The notes under the pieces: generated by a model
The model's database searches: none
What the model was told of the DNA's origin: nothing
Seen by the model: only the letters and a program-made list of their open reading frames with translations
In this document: positions 35,631 through 43,651 of the stretch, in pieces
Layout of the letters: each line of letters starts with the position of its first letter
How positions within the stretch are numbered: position 1 is the stretch's first letter
Assembly (NCBI RefSeq): GCF_030687495.1
Contig: NZ_CP117435.1
Span: 3,972,501-4,036,500, forward strand
From: Pseudomonas sp. FP453
GTDB taxonomy: Bacteria > Pseudomonadota > Gammaproteobacteria > Pseudomonadales > Pseudomonadaceae
Direction: 5' to 3'
Length of the DNA: 64,000 bases
Program-made: the position numbers and the translations under genes

Positions 35631-36839
35631 GTGACTGCCTCCCGCATCGCCGCCCGTGTGCAACGCATCAAACCATCGCCCAGCAGCGCCGCGTCCGACC
35701 GCGCCAACGAGTTGCGTCGCCAGGGCCAGTCCATCATCAACCTGGTGGTGGGCGAGCCGGATTTCGACACGCCCACCAACATCCGCCAAGCCGCCAGCGC
35801 TGCGATTGAGCGAGGTGAAACCCGCTATACGCAAAACGCCGGCACCCCGGAACTGCGCCAGGCCATCGTCGCCAAGCTGGCCCGCGAAAACGGCCTGAGC
35901 TACAGCGCCAGCCAGGTACTGGTGACCAGTGGCGCCAAGAGCGCGATCTTCAATGCCTTCGCCGCCACCCTCGGTGCGGGCGATAAAGTGCTGATCCCGG
36001 CGCCGTACTGGGTGTCCTACCCGGACATGGTGCTGGCCTGCGAAGGCGAACCCGTGACCCTGGCCTGCCCGGAACACGAAGGCTTCAAGCTGACCCCGGC
36101 GCAACTGCGCAACGCAATCACCCCACGCACCCGCTGGCTGCTGCTCAACTCGCCGAGCAATCCCACCGGCGCCAGCTACAGCGCCGCCGAATTGCGCGCG
36201 CTGGCCGATGTGCTGCTGGATTTCCCCCACGTGCTGCTGATGACCGATGACATCTACGAGCACATCCGTTACGAAGGCCTGGACAACCCGCATATCCTCG
36301 CCATCGAACCGGCCTTGAGCGAGCGCAGCCTGGTGGTCAACGGCGTGTCCAAGACCTACGCCATGACCGGCTGGCGCATCGGTTACGCCGCCGGCCCCGC
36401 CGACCTGATCGGGGCCATGGCGACGCTGCAATCCCAGTCCACCAGCAACGCCTGCTCGGTCAGCCAGGCGGCCGCCGTGGAAGCGCTGAATGGCGACCAA
36501 AGCTTCGTCAAGCACAGCGTCGAGGTGTACCAGCAACGTCGCGACCGCTGCCTGGATCTGCTCAACGCCATCCCCGGCCTCAGCTGCCGCAAGCCCGACG
36601 GCGCGTTCTATCTGTATGTGAACTGCGGCGGCCTGCTGGGTAAAACCACGGCCGAGGGCCAGGTGCTCAACAGCGACAGCGAGGTGGTGATGTACCTGCT
36701 GGAAAGCCAGGGCGTGGCGGTAGTCGCCGGCACGGCCTATGGTTTGGCGCCGTTCTTCCGCATGTCGATTGCCACCGACATCAGCACGCTCGACCAAGGC
36801 TGCGCGCGCATTGCCGCTGCCGTCGCCGCGCTGCGCTGA
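35631..36839 (+). CDS. Pyridoxal-phosphate aminotransferase, class I (aspartate/aromatic type)
   Basis: This 402-residue fold-type I aminotransferase has a GTG start at 35631 because GAGGA sits 8 nt upstream and similarity starts at IAARVQRIKPSPS. The PLP Lys lies in NGVSKTYAMTGWRIGY (near 241). Substrate-binding and cofactor motifs are LNSPSNPTGAS, TDDIYEHIRYEG, FRMSIAT and TRYTQNAGTPELRQAI. It forms a unit with the DHA2 transporter (10-bp gap) and perhaps the porin. The exact amino donor is unknown. Confidence 0.88.
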   Translation: MTASRIAARVQRIKPSPSSAASDRANELRRQGQSIINLVVGEPDFDTPTNIRQAASAAIERGETRYTQNAGTPELRQAIVAKLARENGLSYSASQVLVTSGAKSAIFNAFAATLGAGDKVLIPAPYWVSYPDMVLACEGEPVTLACPEHEGFKLTPAQLRNAITPRTRWLLLNSPSNPTGASYSAAELRALADVLLDFPHVLLMTDDIYEHIRYEGLDNPHILAIEPALSERSLVVNGVSKTYAMTGWRIGYAAGPADLIGAMATLQSQSTSNACSVSQAAAVEALNGDQSFVKHSVEVYQQRRDRCLDLLNAIPGLSCRKPDGAFYLYVNCGGLLGKTTAEGQVLNSDSEVVMYLLESQGVAVVAGTAYGLAPFFRMSIATDISTLDQGCARIAAAVAALR

Positions 36840-36849
36840 GGCCCCTGCG

Positions 36850-38382
36850 ATGACCGTGGCGGCCCACCCTCCCCTGAGTTTCAAGCAGGCCTTGCTGGCG
36901 ATGATCGGCATCTCGTTGGTGCTGATGCTCTCGGCGCTGGACCAGACCGTGATCGGCAACGCGTTGCCGAGCATCGTCGCCGAACTGGACGGCTTTGAAC
37001 TCTATGCGTGGGTCGCCACCGGTTATCTGTTGGCGTCCATCGTGACCATCCCGATTTTCGGGCGGCTGGGGGATTACTACGGGCGCAAGCCGTTTGTGCT
37101 CGCCGCCACGCTGATTTTCACCCTGGCCTCCCTGGCCTGCGCGGTGGCCAATGACATGCTGGTGCTGGTGATCGGCCGCGCGTTGCAAGGGGTCGGCGGC
37201 GGCATGCTGATTGGCACCGCGTTTGCCTGCATCCCCGAGCTGTTTCCCGATACGCGCCAACGCCTGCGCTGGCAGATGCTGTTGAGTGCGCTGTTCAGCG
37301 TGGTCAATGCCATCGGCCCGGGGCTCGGCGGTTACCTCACGGGCACCTTTGGCTGGCGCGCGGTGTTTTATATCAACCTGCCGTTGGGCTGCGTGGCGCT
37401 GTTGATTGCCTGGCGCTTCTTGCCCTGGTATCGCCCGCAGCAACGAGTGGGCATTCGCCTGGATTGGCCCGGCGCGCTGTTGATCGCCCTGGCGTTGGGC
37501 AGCCTGCAATTGTTTGTGGAGTGGCTTGGGCACGCGAGCCTGGCACTGAGTGCGGCGCTGGGCCTGGGTTGTATCGCGGCGGTTGTTGCGCTGTGGCATT
37601 GGGAGCGGCGTTGCGCCCACGCGCTGTTGCCTGCCGCACTGTTCGGCCTGCCGAGCCTGCGCCTGTTGTTTATCTTGTCGGTAGCGGCCGGGGCGATCAT
37701 GTTTTCGCTGCTGTTCTACCTGCCGCTGCTGCTGCAAGGCGCCTATGGTTACTCGCCCCAGGACGCCGGCCTGTTGATCACGCCGCTGGCGCTGAGCATC
37801 ACCCTGGGTGCCATCGTCAACAGCCGCATCGTCACCCGTTTGCGCAACCCGAACTGGCTGCCGCTGGCAGGGTTTGTCGCGCTGTTGCTGGCGTGCCTCG
37901 GGTTGGCGGTGGTCGGGCGCGGGGCGTCGTTCAATGGGCTGCTCGGCCTGATTCTGCTGGCAGGCTTGGGCCTGGGGTTCATCCTGCTCAACCTCACGGT
38001 GTTCACCCAGACCTTGGCCGAGCGCCAGTTCCTCGGCATTGCCACGGCGCTGACCCAATCCCTGCGCCTGGTCGGCGGTTTGCTCGGCACCGCCGGCATG
38101 GGCGTGCTGGTCAACCTGCTCTACAGCGCCAATGTGCAGCGGGTGTTCCTCGCCGCCGATCACGCCGAAGGCATCGCCCTCTACGCCGACCCGCAAACCC
38201 TGTTGCATGCCCACCTCGCCGCCTCGCCCTGGCTGGACCTGGCCCGCGATGCGCTGGCCCAGTCCGTCGGCGTGGGCCTGTTGCTGTGCGCCGGGATCGG
38301 CGTGCTCGCCCTGTTCATCCTGTACCGCTTGCCGCCGGTGCGACTGCATGTCGTGCCCGCCACCGTTGCTCCTGAAAAATAA
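36850..38382 (+). CDS. MFS multidrug/solute exporter, DHA2 family
   Basis: This 510-residue protein has about 14 predicted membrane helices. The first helix carries the DHA2 motif LDQTVIGNALPSI, followed by IFGRLGDYYGRKP (motif A) and GRALQGVGGGMLIG. The N-terminus is cytosolic. The gene directly follows an aminotransferase and precedes a porin, so it could export the amino acid or keto acid handled there. EmrB/QacA-like efflux is the general family role. Confidence 0.87.
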   Translation: MTVAAHPPLSFKQALLAMIGISLVLMLSALDQTVIGNALPSIVAELDGFELYAWVATGYLLASIVTIPIFGRLGDYYGRKPFVLAATLIFTLASLACAVANDMLVLVIGRALQGVGGGMLIGTAFACIPELFPDTRQRLRWQMLLSALFSVVNAIGPGLGGYLTGTFGWRAVFYINLPLGCVALLIAWRFLPWYRPQQRVGIRLDWPGALLIALALGSLQLFVEWLGHASLALSAALGLGCIAAVVALWHWERRCAHALLPAALFGLPSLRLLFILSVAAGAIMFSLLFYLPLLLQGAYGYSPQDAGLLITPLALSITLGAIVNSRIVTRLRNPNWLPLAGFVALLLACLGLAVVGRGASFNGLLGLILLAGLGLGFILLNLTVFTQTLAERQFLGIATALTQSLRLVGGLLGTAGMGVLVNLLYSANVQRVFLAADHAEGIALYADPQTLLHAHLAASPWLDLARDALAQSVGVGLLLCAGIGVLALFILYRLPPVRLHVVPATVAPEK

Positions 38383-38445
38383 GAAAAATTTTACTGCCGC
38401 TTTTGACTGCCCTCAAAAAACCAAACACACATGGGGATGACACCG

Positions 38446-39777
38446 ATGGAGCTTTTCAATCGCGCACCAACCGTACTCGCCGGCCTGTGCGGCCTGATGA
38501 TCGCCCAGCAGGGCTACGCCGCCGGCCTGGTGGAAGACAGCAAGCTCAACGTGCTGGCCCGCAACTTCTTCAGTAACGCCGACAACCGCAGCGGCGCGGC
38601 CGACCCCAACTACACCCAGGAATGGGGCCAGGGTTTTATCGCCAACTTCGAATCGGGCTTCACCCAGGGCACCGTGGGCTTCGGCGTGGACGCCATCGGC
38701 ATGTTCGGCATCCGCCTGGACTCGGGCAAAGGCCGCCACTACAACCCGCAAAGCACCGCGTTCAACGGCAATATCTTCCCCACCGACCACGACGGCCGCG
38801 CCGTGGACGAATTCGGCAGCCTGGGCCTCACCGCCAAGGCCCGCTTCGCCAAGACCGAGCTGAAATACGGCACCCTGGTGCCGATGCTGCCGGTGGTGAT
38901 GTCCACCGACCGCATGCTGCAACAGACATTCAATGGCGGCCAGGTGCAGTCCAAGGACCTCGACCACTTCACCTTCACCCTCGGCCAGCTGGAACACGTG
39001 AAAGGCCGTGGGTCGAGCGACCAGATGGGCATGTCGATCCCCGGCGCCAACAACGCAGTGAGCGGCACCTTCGTCAACAAGTTCTACTACGGTGGCGTCG
39101 ACTACAAACCGACCAAAGACCTGACCTTGCAGTACTACTACGGCAACCTGCAGGACTTCTACAAACAGCACTTCCTGGGCCTCAAATACGACTGGCAGAT
39201 CGGTCCCGGCACCCTGCGCACCGACCTGCGCCACTTCGACAACCGCTCCGACGGCGCCAACAGCAACGACCCGGCCTACTACACCCTCGGCTACTACGGC
39301 GACGGCGTGACCAAGGGCAAAGTCGACAGCCGCCTGAGCAGCGCGCAATTCACCTACCTGGTCAACGGCCACACGATTGCCGCCGGCCTGCAACAAGTCA
39401 GCGGCGACAGCGACGCGGTGTGGTTGAACCAGGGCGATGGTTCCACGGCGTACTTCATGACCGAGTCGATGGTCGGCAAATTCCAACGCGCCGGCGAGAC
39501 CACCTGGCAGGTGAAATACGGCTATGACTTCGCCGCGGTCGGTGTACCGGGTTTGAGCTTCATGGGCATGTACGAAAGCGGCTCGAACATCCGCACGCCG
39601 ACGGGGGATAAAAGCGAGTGGGAGCGTAACTTGACGGTGAGTTATGTGGTCCAGCAAGGGCCGTTGAAGAACCTGAGCATTGCGTTGCGGCATGCGTCGT
39701 TGCGTACGGAAGTGACGACGCAGCGGGACAGTGATGAGCATCGGGTGATTGTCAGCTATCCGATCAGCATTTTGTAA
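38446..39777 (+). CDS. OprD-family outer-membrane porin
   Basis: This 443-residue substrate-specific porin has the signal peptide MELFNRAPTVLAGLCGLMIAQQGYA. It continues GLVEDSKLNVLARNFFSN, typical of the OprD family. LGLTAKARFAKTELKYGTLVP and AGLQQVSGDSDAVW are internal strands. ATG 38446 is preferred because GGGGA is 8 nt upstream. The C-terminus ends SYPISIL rather than Phe. The last eight codons plus 50 nt downstream are repeated at 42623-42698 on the far side of the toxin island. Confidence 0.88.
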   Translation: MELFNRAPTVLAGLCGLMIAQQGYAAGLVEDSKLNVLARNFFSNADNRSGAADPNYTQEWGQGFIANFESGFTQGTVGFGVDAIGMFGIRLDSGKGRHYNPQSTAFNGNIFPTDHDGRAVDEFGSLGLTAKARFAKTELKYGTLVPMLPVVMSTDRMLQQTFNGGQVQSKDLDHFTFTLGQLEHVKGRGSSDQMGMSIPGANNAVSGTFVNKFYYGGVDYKPTKDLTLQYYYGNLQDFYKQHFLGLKYDWQIGPGTLRTDLRHFDNRSDGANSNDPAYYTLGYYGDGVTKGKVDSRLSSAQFTYLVNGHTIAAGLQQVSGDSDAVWLNQGDGSTAYFMTESMVGKFQRAGETTWQVKYGYDFAAVGVPGLSFMGMYESGSNIRTPTGDKSEWERNLTVSYVVQQGPLKNLSIALRHASLRTEVTTQRDSDEHRVIVSYPISIL

Positions 39778-39828
39778 GGCCGGATACAGCTCTTAAGCTT
39801 GATGAAAATCAAATGTGGGAGCTGGCTT
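39753..39828 (+). repeat. 76-nt direct repeat, left copy (porin 3' end plus downstream)
   Basis: The last codons of the porin gene, its stop and about 50 nt beyond recur at 42623-42698 with 70 of 76 identical positions and no gap. The pair encloses a 2.8-kb segment with DUF6124, the PAAR toxin and its immunity gene. Confidence 0.9.
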
Positions 39829-39916
39829 TTGTGGGAACTGGCTTGCCTGCGATGGCATCACCTCGGTCTGATTGACAGACCGAGTCGTCTGCATCGCAGG
39901 CAAGCCAGCTCCCACA
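39814..39916. repeat. REPIN downstream of the porin gene
   Basis: REP arms face each other with an internal stem CTCGGTCTG/CAGACCGAG. The left arm is doubled (two tandem partial copies at 39814-39828 and 39830-39853). Confidence 0.85.
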
Positions 39917-39941
39917 CCAGCCCCACATTCAAGCAGTGCCG

Positions 39942-40193
39942 TTAGCTGCACGCGGTGATCGTCTGCCCGACGCTATCTTGCACGCGATCTGCCAGCAACT
40001 GCGCCAGTTCAATCAACTGCGCAACGCCCAGCAACTCCTCTCGCTTCGATCCTTCCAGATTAAACGCAAGATCACAGCTCAATGCATTGGCCGAGGCGAG
40101 TGTTTCGCTGAGGTTGACCAGCAGGTCTTCGGTATTGATTCCATCCGCTACGGCAAATAGACGGACAGGGGGATTGGGGGTGGGTTTGATCAT
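39942..40193 (-). CDS. DUF6124 family small protein
   Basis: This 83-residue protein starts MIKPTPNPPVRLF, the usual opening of Pseudomonas DUF6124 proteins. It continues DLLVNLSETLASANALSCDLAF and LLGVAQLIELAQLLAD. TTAGGAG lies 8 nt upstream of the ATG. It is helical, acidic and without signal peptide. The function is unknown. It lies inside the repeat-bounded toxin island on the opposite strand to the toxin. Confidence 0.8.
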   Translation of the reverse strand: MIKPTPNPPVRLFAVADGINTEDLLVNLSETLASANALSCDLAFNLEGSKREELLGVAQLIELAQLLADRVQDSVGQTITACS

Positions 40194-40658
40194 TGTGAAG
40201 CTCCTAAGGAAAGTGGAGCTGCCATTGATCGCCGCGACGCGATGGGGGTGGCAGCTGTACGCAGGTTCGCGGACCGGTCCTTAGGAAACCCGGCATACCC
40301 GAAGGTATCCCGCGCACAGCCGCCATAGCGCCGCACAGTAGACGATAAAAAAGCGCCAACTGAAAGCAGACGATGACGCTTAGCGTCCATAGGAAACCGG
40401 GCCGCGACGCCCGACCGCTGAGTGTGCAGCGGTGTACGGAGACTAAAGAGCTAGTTTCCGAGGGCCAACCGCTGATAGGTGTCGGAAATTTCTGTTTCTT
40501 CGAATACCTAGCCGAACGGTCAGTTGTTTGGACTTCCTTCATTCAGCAGCATTCTTCTCGCGCCAGTTAGGCGCGATCTTCACCAGCAACGCGATAGCCC
40601 GCAAAGGCTGGCGCAGGTGGAGGCTTCTGCAGCCAGGCTTGCACGCGGAGAATGAGGC
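40194..40658. other. 465-nt gene-free region with a threefold TCC-WW-AGGAAA motif
   Basis: No ORF here is convincing. The motif recurs as TCCTAAGGAAA (40202-40212), TCCTTAGGAAA (40278-40288) and TCCATAGGAAA (40386-40396), spaced 76 and 108 nt. The first overlaps the DUF6124 ribosome-binding site on the other strand. The rest carries the divergent promoters of DUF6124 and the toxin. The toxin start at 40659 is preceded by GAGAATGAGGC. Confidence 0.5.
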
Positions 40659-42118
40659 ATGAGGCGTTACAACCTAACCAACGGCGCCAAGACAACGGCC
40701 GGCGGCACGGTCTACACCGGGTACACGGGCGGTACCATTAACGGGTTGGGAATGGTCAGACAGGGCGATCTCATCTTCTGCCCCGCCTGCTCCAGCCAAG
40801 GTGTCGTCGTGTGTGTCGGGCCGCGACTGGGCGAAATATGGGACGGTGCAGAGGCCGCGTTGGAAGGCGACGTGTGCCGCTGCAAATGTGACCCGCCACC
40901 TAAACTCATCGCCAACCAATTCATGGAGTTTCAGGACATAGACCCTGAAAAGTCGCCGTCTTTTTTGCCACCGCCGGGAACCACTTCAGCTCGCAGCACG
41001 GCCGCCGAGGCTTTCGCGCCGAACGCACAACCTGATGCGCTGAATGTGTGTGTATTCGCAAAATCCTGTGTCTCAGTGCCCGCCGGTTCCACAGCGGCGG
41101 GACAAGCTCCCGAACGTGCAGACAATTTCGGCAAAACTGCTCTGATCGCTTCAACCGGCACCGCTGGTACTGTCGGGCGTATCGCGGGGACGCTCGGCAG
41201 TGACCTCGGTACTTGGGCAGTACGTGGAGTAGCGGGCGCAAGCGCCGCATTGAACGTCGTGTTGCTGGCCTTTTGGCCGAGAGATATTGGCGATTCGACC
41301 CTCTACACCCCAGCGCAATTGGCAAATCTGCAATCGGCAAGCACACGGGTGCGGTTCCAGTTCCGTCAGGATGACGCGGGGGAATTGAGAGCTTATGGCA
41401 TCCACACCTCGCCGGGCAGTGGTTCGGATCGGGTGCCTGTTGCACACGCCCGATGGAACGCCGACAAAAGCGCGATGGTGGCGGTCTGGATGGCATCAGC
41501 ATTACTTGGACGCCCAACAACGGGCCGGTGGTCAGTGCGCCAAGTCCTTATCCAGGTACGCCCGAGCGGCTTGAAAATTTACTGGTTCATCCGATTGCAG
41601 TAGGGCCAGATTCGGCCCTCACTCACTATCCAGGCCAAGATGCCGAGGATGTGACCTGGCAGGATACGATCATTACGTTTCCGGCTGATTCGGGTGTGGC
41701 GCCGTTGTATTTGGTGTTTGCCAAGCCGGCGGTCAGGCCATTAGAAGTAGATATTTATGGCGCATTCGCCGGACGAGCGCGCGAAGGTGTTCACTTAGAT
41801 CACATGCCCTCACGAGCAGCCCTAAAGCGCTACCTAACAAGAAATAAAAGCTTCTCCTCAGATGAGATTCACAACCTGATGAATTACGTAGCGAGCATCG
41901 CTGTACCCGCTCATATTCATCAGAAATATAGTGAAACCTATGGCTGGAGAAATACTAAAACAAAACAAAAAATCGATGCTCGCGACCTCCGCGGGGCGGT
42001 GGACAACAATTTCAACGCATTGAAACCGCACTTGCTTGAACAGGGTTTTTCAGAAAATGAATTAGAGAACGCTCGGCATAAAATGCACAAAATCAACGAA
42101 GATCGAGGATGGTACTAA
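40659..42118 (+). pseudogene. PAAR / S-type pyocin / nuclease-like polymorphic toxin, frameshifted
   Basis: The N-terminal region (residues about 1-95) is PAAR-like, with MVRQGDLIFCPACSSQG and LEGDVCRCKC. A Pyocin_S-type domain follows: RVRFQFRQDDAGELRAYGIH, then in the next frame LDGISITWTPNNGP and ITFPADSGVAPLYLVFAKP. The C-terminal toxin has GVHLDHMPSRAALKRYL and VPAHIHQKYSETYGW, an HNH-like His pattern; nuclease activity is inferred. One base is missing near 41484-41486: inserting a C gives AMVAVLDGIS. The C-terminal 130 codons are AT-richer than the N-terminus, as in swapped toxin tips. PAAR suggests type VI secretion delivery. The immunity gene overlaps its stop as TAATG. Confidence 0.82.
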
Positions 42119-42597
42119 TGAATGCTGAAATGGTGGCCTTGTGGGTAAGCAGCCTAAGCGGCCTCTATAGCGATCTTTTGGCGAAGGGTGTCATTCCAGA
42201 TCAACCGCTGACGCCTCTTTTTGAAGATGATGACAACGAAGACCTCCTTCAGAAGCCAATACCTGGAGTTGAACTGTGGTTTTGGGCAAAAACGAAGCGT
42301 TTAGAACAGGTGATGATCATTTTGATTCAGACGGTTGACCAGCCGATTTACACCGGGGCACTACCTGAACCGTTTACGTTGCATATGGACCAGCGTTCAG
42401 TTCGTAACGGTTTAGGAGTACCAAGTGAGTCCAAACCACCGTTCAAACTTCCTGGCGGCATGGGAATGCGAGGTGGTTCGGATAGCTATTATCTCAACCA
42501 AGATACCCATCCCAACATCATAGTGACGCTCAGTTATCTAGGAGACCTGACTGTGAACAACATCTGTTTCTCCCTCATTGATCCGGGTCACGACTGA
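42118..42597 (+). CDS. Immunity protein, DUF6392 type
   Basis: This 159-residue protein begins MNAEMVALWVSSLSGLYSDLL. It contains GVIPDQPLTPLFEDD, GALPEPFTLHMDQRSVR and the C-terminal SLIDPGHD, the pattern of DUF6392 proteins found after S-type pyocins. ATG 42118 shares a base with the toxin stop, and GAGG lies upstream. An AT-rich composition and tight coupling support a cognate immunity role. Confidence 0.8.
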   Translation: MNAEMVALWVSSLSGLYSDLLAKGVIPDQPLTPLFEDDDNEDLLQKPIPGVELWFWAKTKRLEQVMIILIQTVDQPIYTGALPEPFTLHMDQRSVRNGLGVPSESKPPFKLPGGMGMRGGSDSYYLNQDTHPNIIVTLSYLGDLTVNNICFSLIDPGHD

Positions 42598-42622
42598 TCC
42601 GATGCTAGACGTAATGAATCAC

Positions 42623-42698
42623 CAGCTATCCGATCAGCATTTTGTATGGCCAGGTACAGCGCTCAAGCTCGATGAAAATCAAATGTGGGAGCTGGCTT
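42623..42698 (+). repeat. 76-nt direct repeat, right copy (remnant of porin 3' end)
   Basis: This remnant matches 39753-39828 at 70 of 76 positions. Here it follows the immunity gene with no porin attached, so it is the copied side of the pair or the former junction. Confidence 0.9.
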
Positions 42699-42776
42699 AC
42701 CTGCGATAGCGGTGAGTCAGTTTGCACATCAGTGACTGATCCACCGCCATCGCAGGCAAGCCAGCTCCCACATTTT
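42684..42776. repeat. REPIN downstream of the toxin island
   Basis: Inverted REP arms flank a loop with CAGTGACTG. Its loop is nearly the same as at 25475-25567. It separates the island from the convergent esterase gene. Confidence 0.85.
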
Positions 42777-42784
42777 GAATTGCG

Positions 42785-43651
42785 CTATGGCTGGCTTAGG
42801 TGTTCCAAGGTATAGCGCAGTGACGCCGCCAACATCGGCCCATGCCCCAATCCAGGGAAGGCCTGATACCGCACCTTCAACCCCTCCACCCGCTGCAAAT
42901 CCGCCAGCAGTTTCTTCGCCGCCCCATCCCCTTTCGGCCCGACCTGCCTGGACGGGCTCGCAGGCTCCTCATCCCCGCGCATCATCAGCAACGTCGGATG
43001 CTTGCCCTTCAAGCGCTGTGCCAAGCCTTCGGTGTGAATCACCCCGCCGTTCCACCACAACGATGGGCTGGCCGCCGCGTACTCGTCAAACGCCTCCGGC
43101 CGGGTCATCAGGGTGTACAGCACCAACAAGCCGCCATAGGAATGCCCCCACAACAGCTGCCGCTTGGGCTTCTCCTCCAACCGCTGGTCTATCAGCGGGC
43201 GGATCTGCTGCGTGAGCAGGTCGAGAAACGGCTCCGCGCCGCCACTGGCCACATCGGTCAGTGGGTCGCGCTGGGCGCCCTCGCCAACGCGCGGGGTGTA
43301 GTCGAAGGTGCGCGCGTTGCGTTCGATGCGCAGCGGTGTGGCGTACCCCACCGCCACCAGCACCGGTGGCGTGGCACTGTGGGACAGGCGGTTGAGCAGC
43401 GCCGTGTCCAGCGCCGCCATGGCGGCGTTGCCGTCCAGCAGGTAGGCGACCGGGTTGGCCGCGCTGACCTTGAGCGGGCGCCCCAGCCAGATGCGGTAGT
43501 GCCGCGCGCCGTCGGCGGAGTCCAGTTCCAGGGTGCTGAAGCTGTAGTCGCTGGCTTCACGCAACACCGGGGCGTCCATCAACTGGTCCGGTGCTGGCTT
43601 GGCGTAGGCGACCGAGGTAAACAGCAGCGCGAGAAAAATCCCCCGGCGCAT
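42785..43651 (-). CDS. Siderophore-type alpha/beta hydrolase (esterase, IroE/Fes-like)
   Basis: This 288-residue secreted hydrolase has the signal peptide MRRGIFLALLFTSVAYA. The nucleophile lies in LLWGHSYGGLLV; DGNAAMAAL, YAAASPSLWWNGG and GLGHGPMLAASL complete the esterase D-like fold, with the catalytic His near the C-terminus. Its start overlaps the receptor stop (TGATG). It probably hydrolyses the ferric siderophore brought in by the receptor. Confidence 0.85.
   Translation of the reverse strand: MRRGIFLALLFTSVAYAKPAPDQLMDAPVLREASDYSFSTLELDSADGARHYRIWLGRPLKVSAANPVAYLLDGNAAMAALDTALLNRLSHSATPPVLVAVGYATPLRIERNARTFDYTPRVGEGAQRDPLTDVASGGAEPFLDLLTQQIRPLIDQRLEEKPKRQLLWGHSYGGLLVLYTLMTRPEAFDEYAAASPSLWWNGGVIHTEGLAQRLKGKHPTLLMMRGDEEPASPSRQVGPKGDGAAKKLLADLQRVEGLKVRYQAFPGLGHGPMLAASLRYTLEHLSQP

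Noticed and set aside
40204..40542. 112-codon minus-strand frame upstream of DUF6124
   Set aside because: No ribosome site, no recognisable motif, and it overlaps the repeated TCC-WW-AGGAAA segment and likely promoters.
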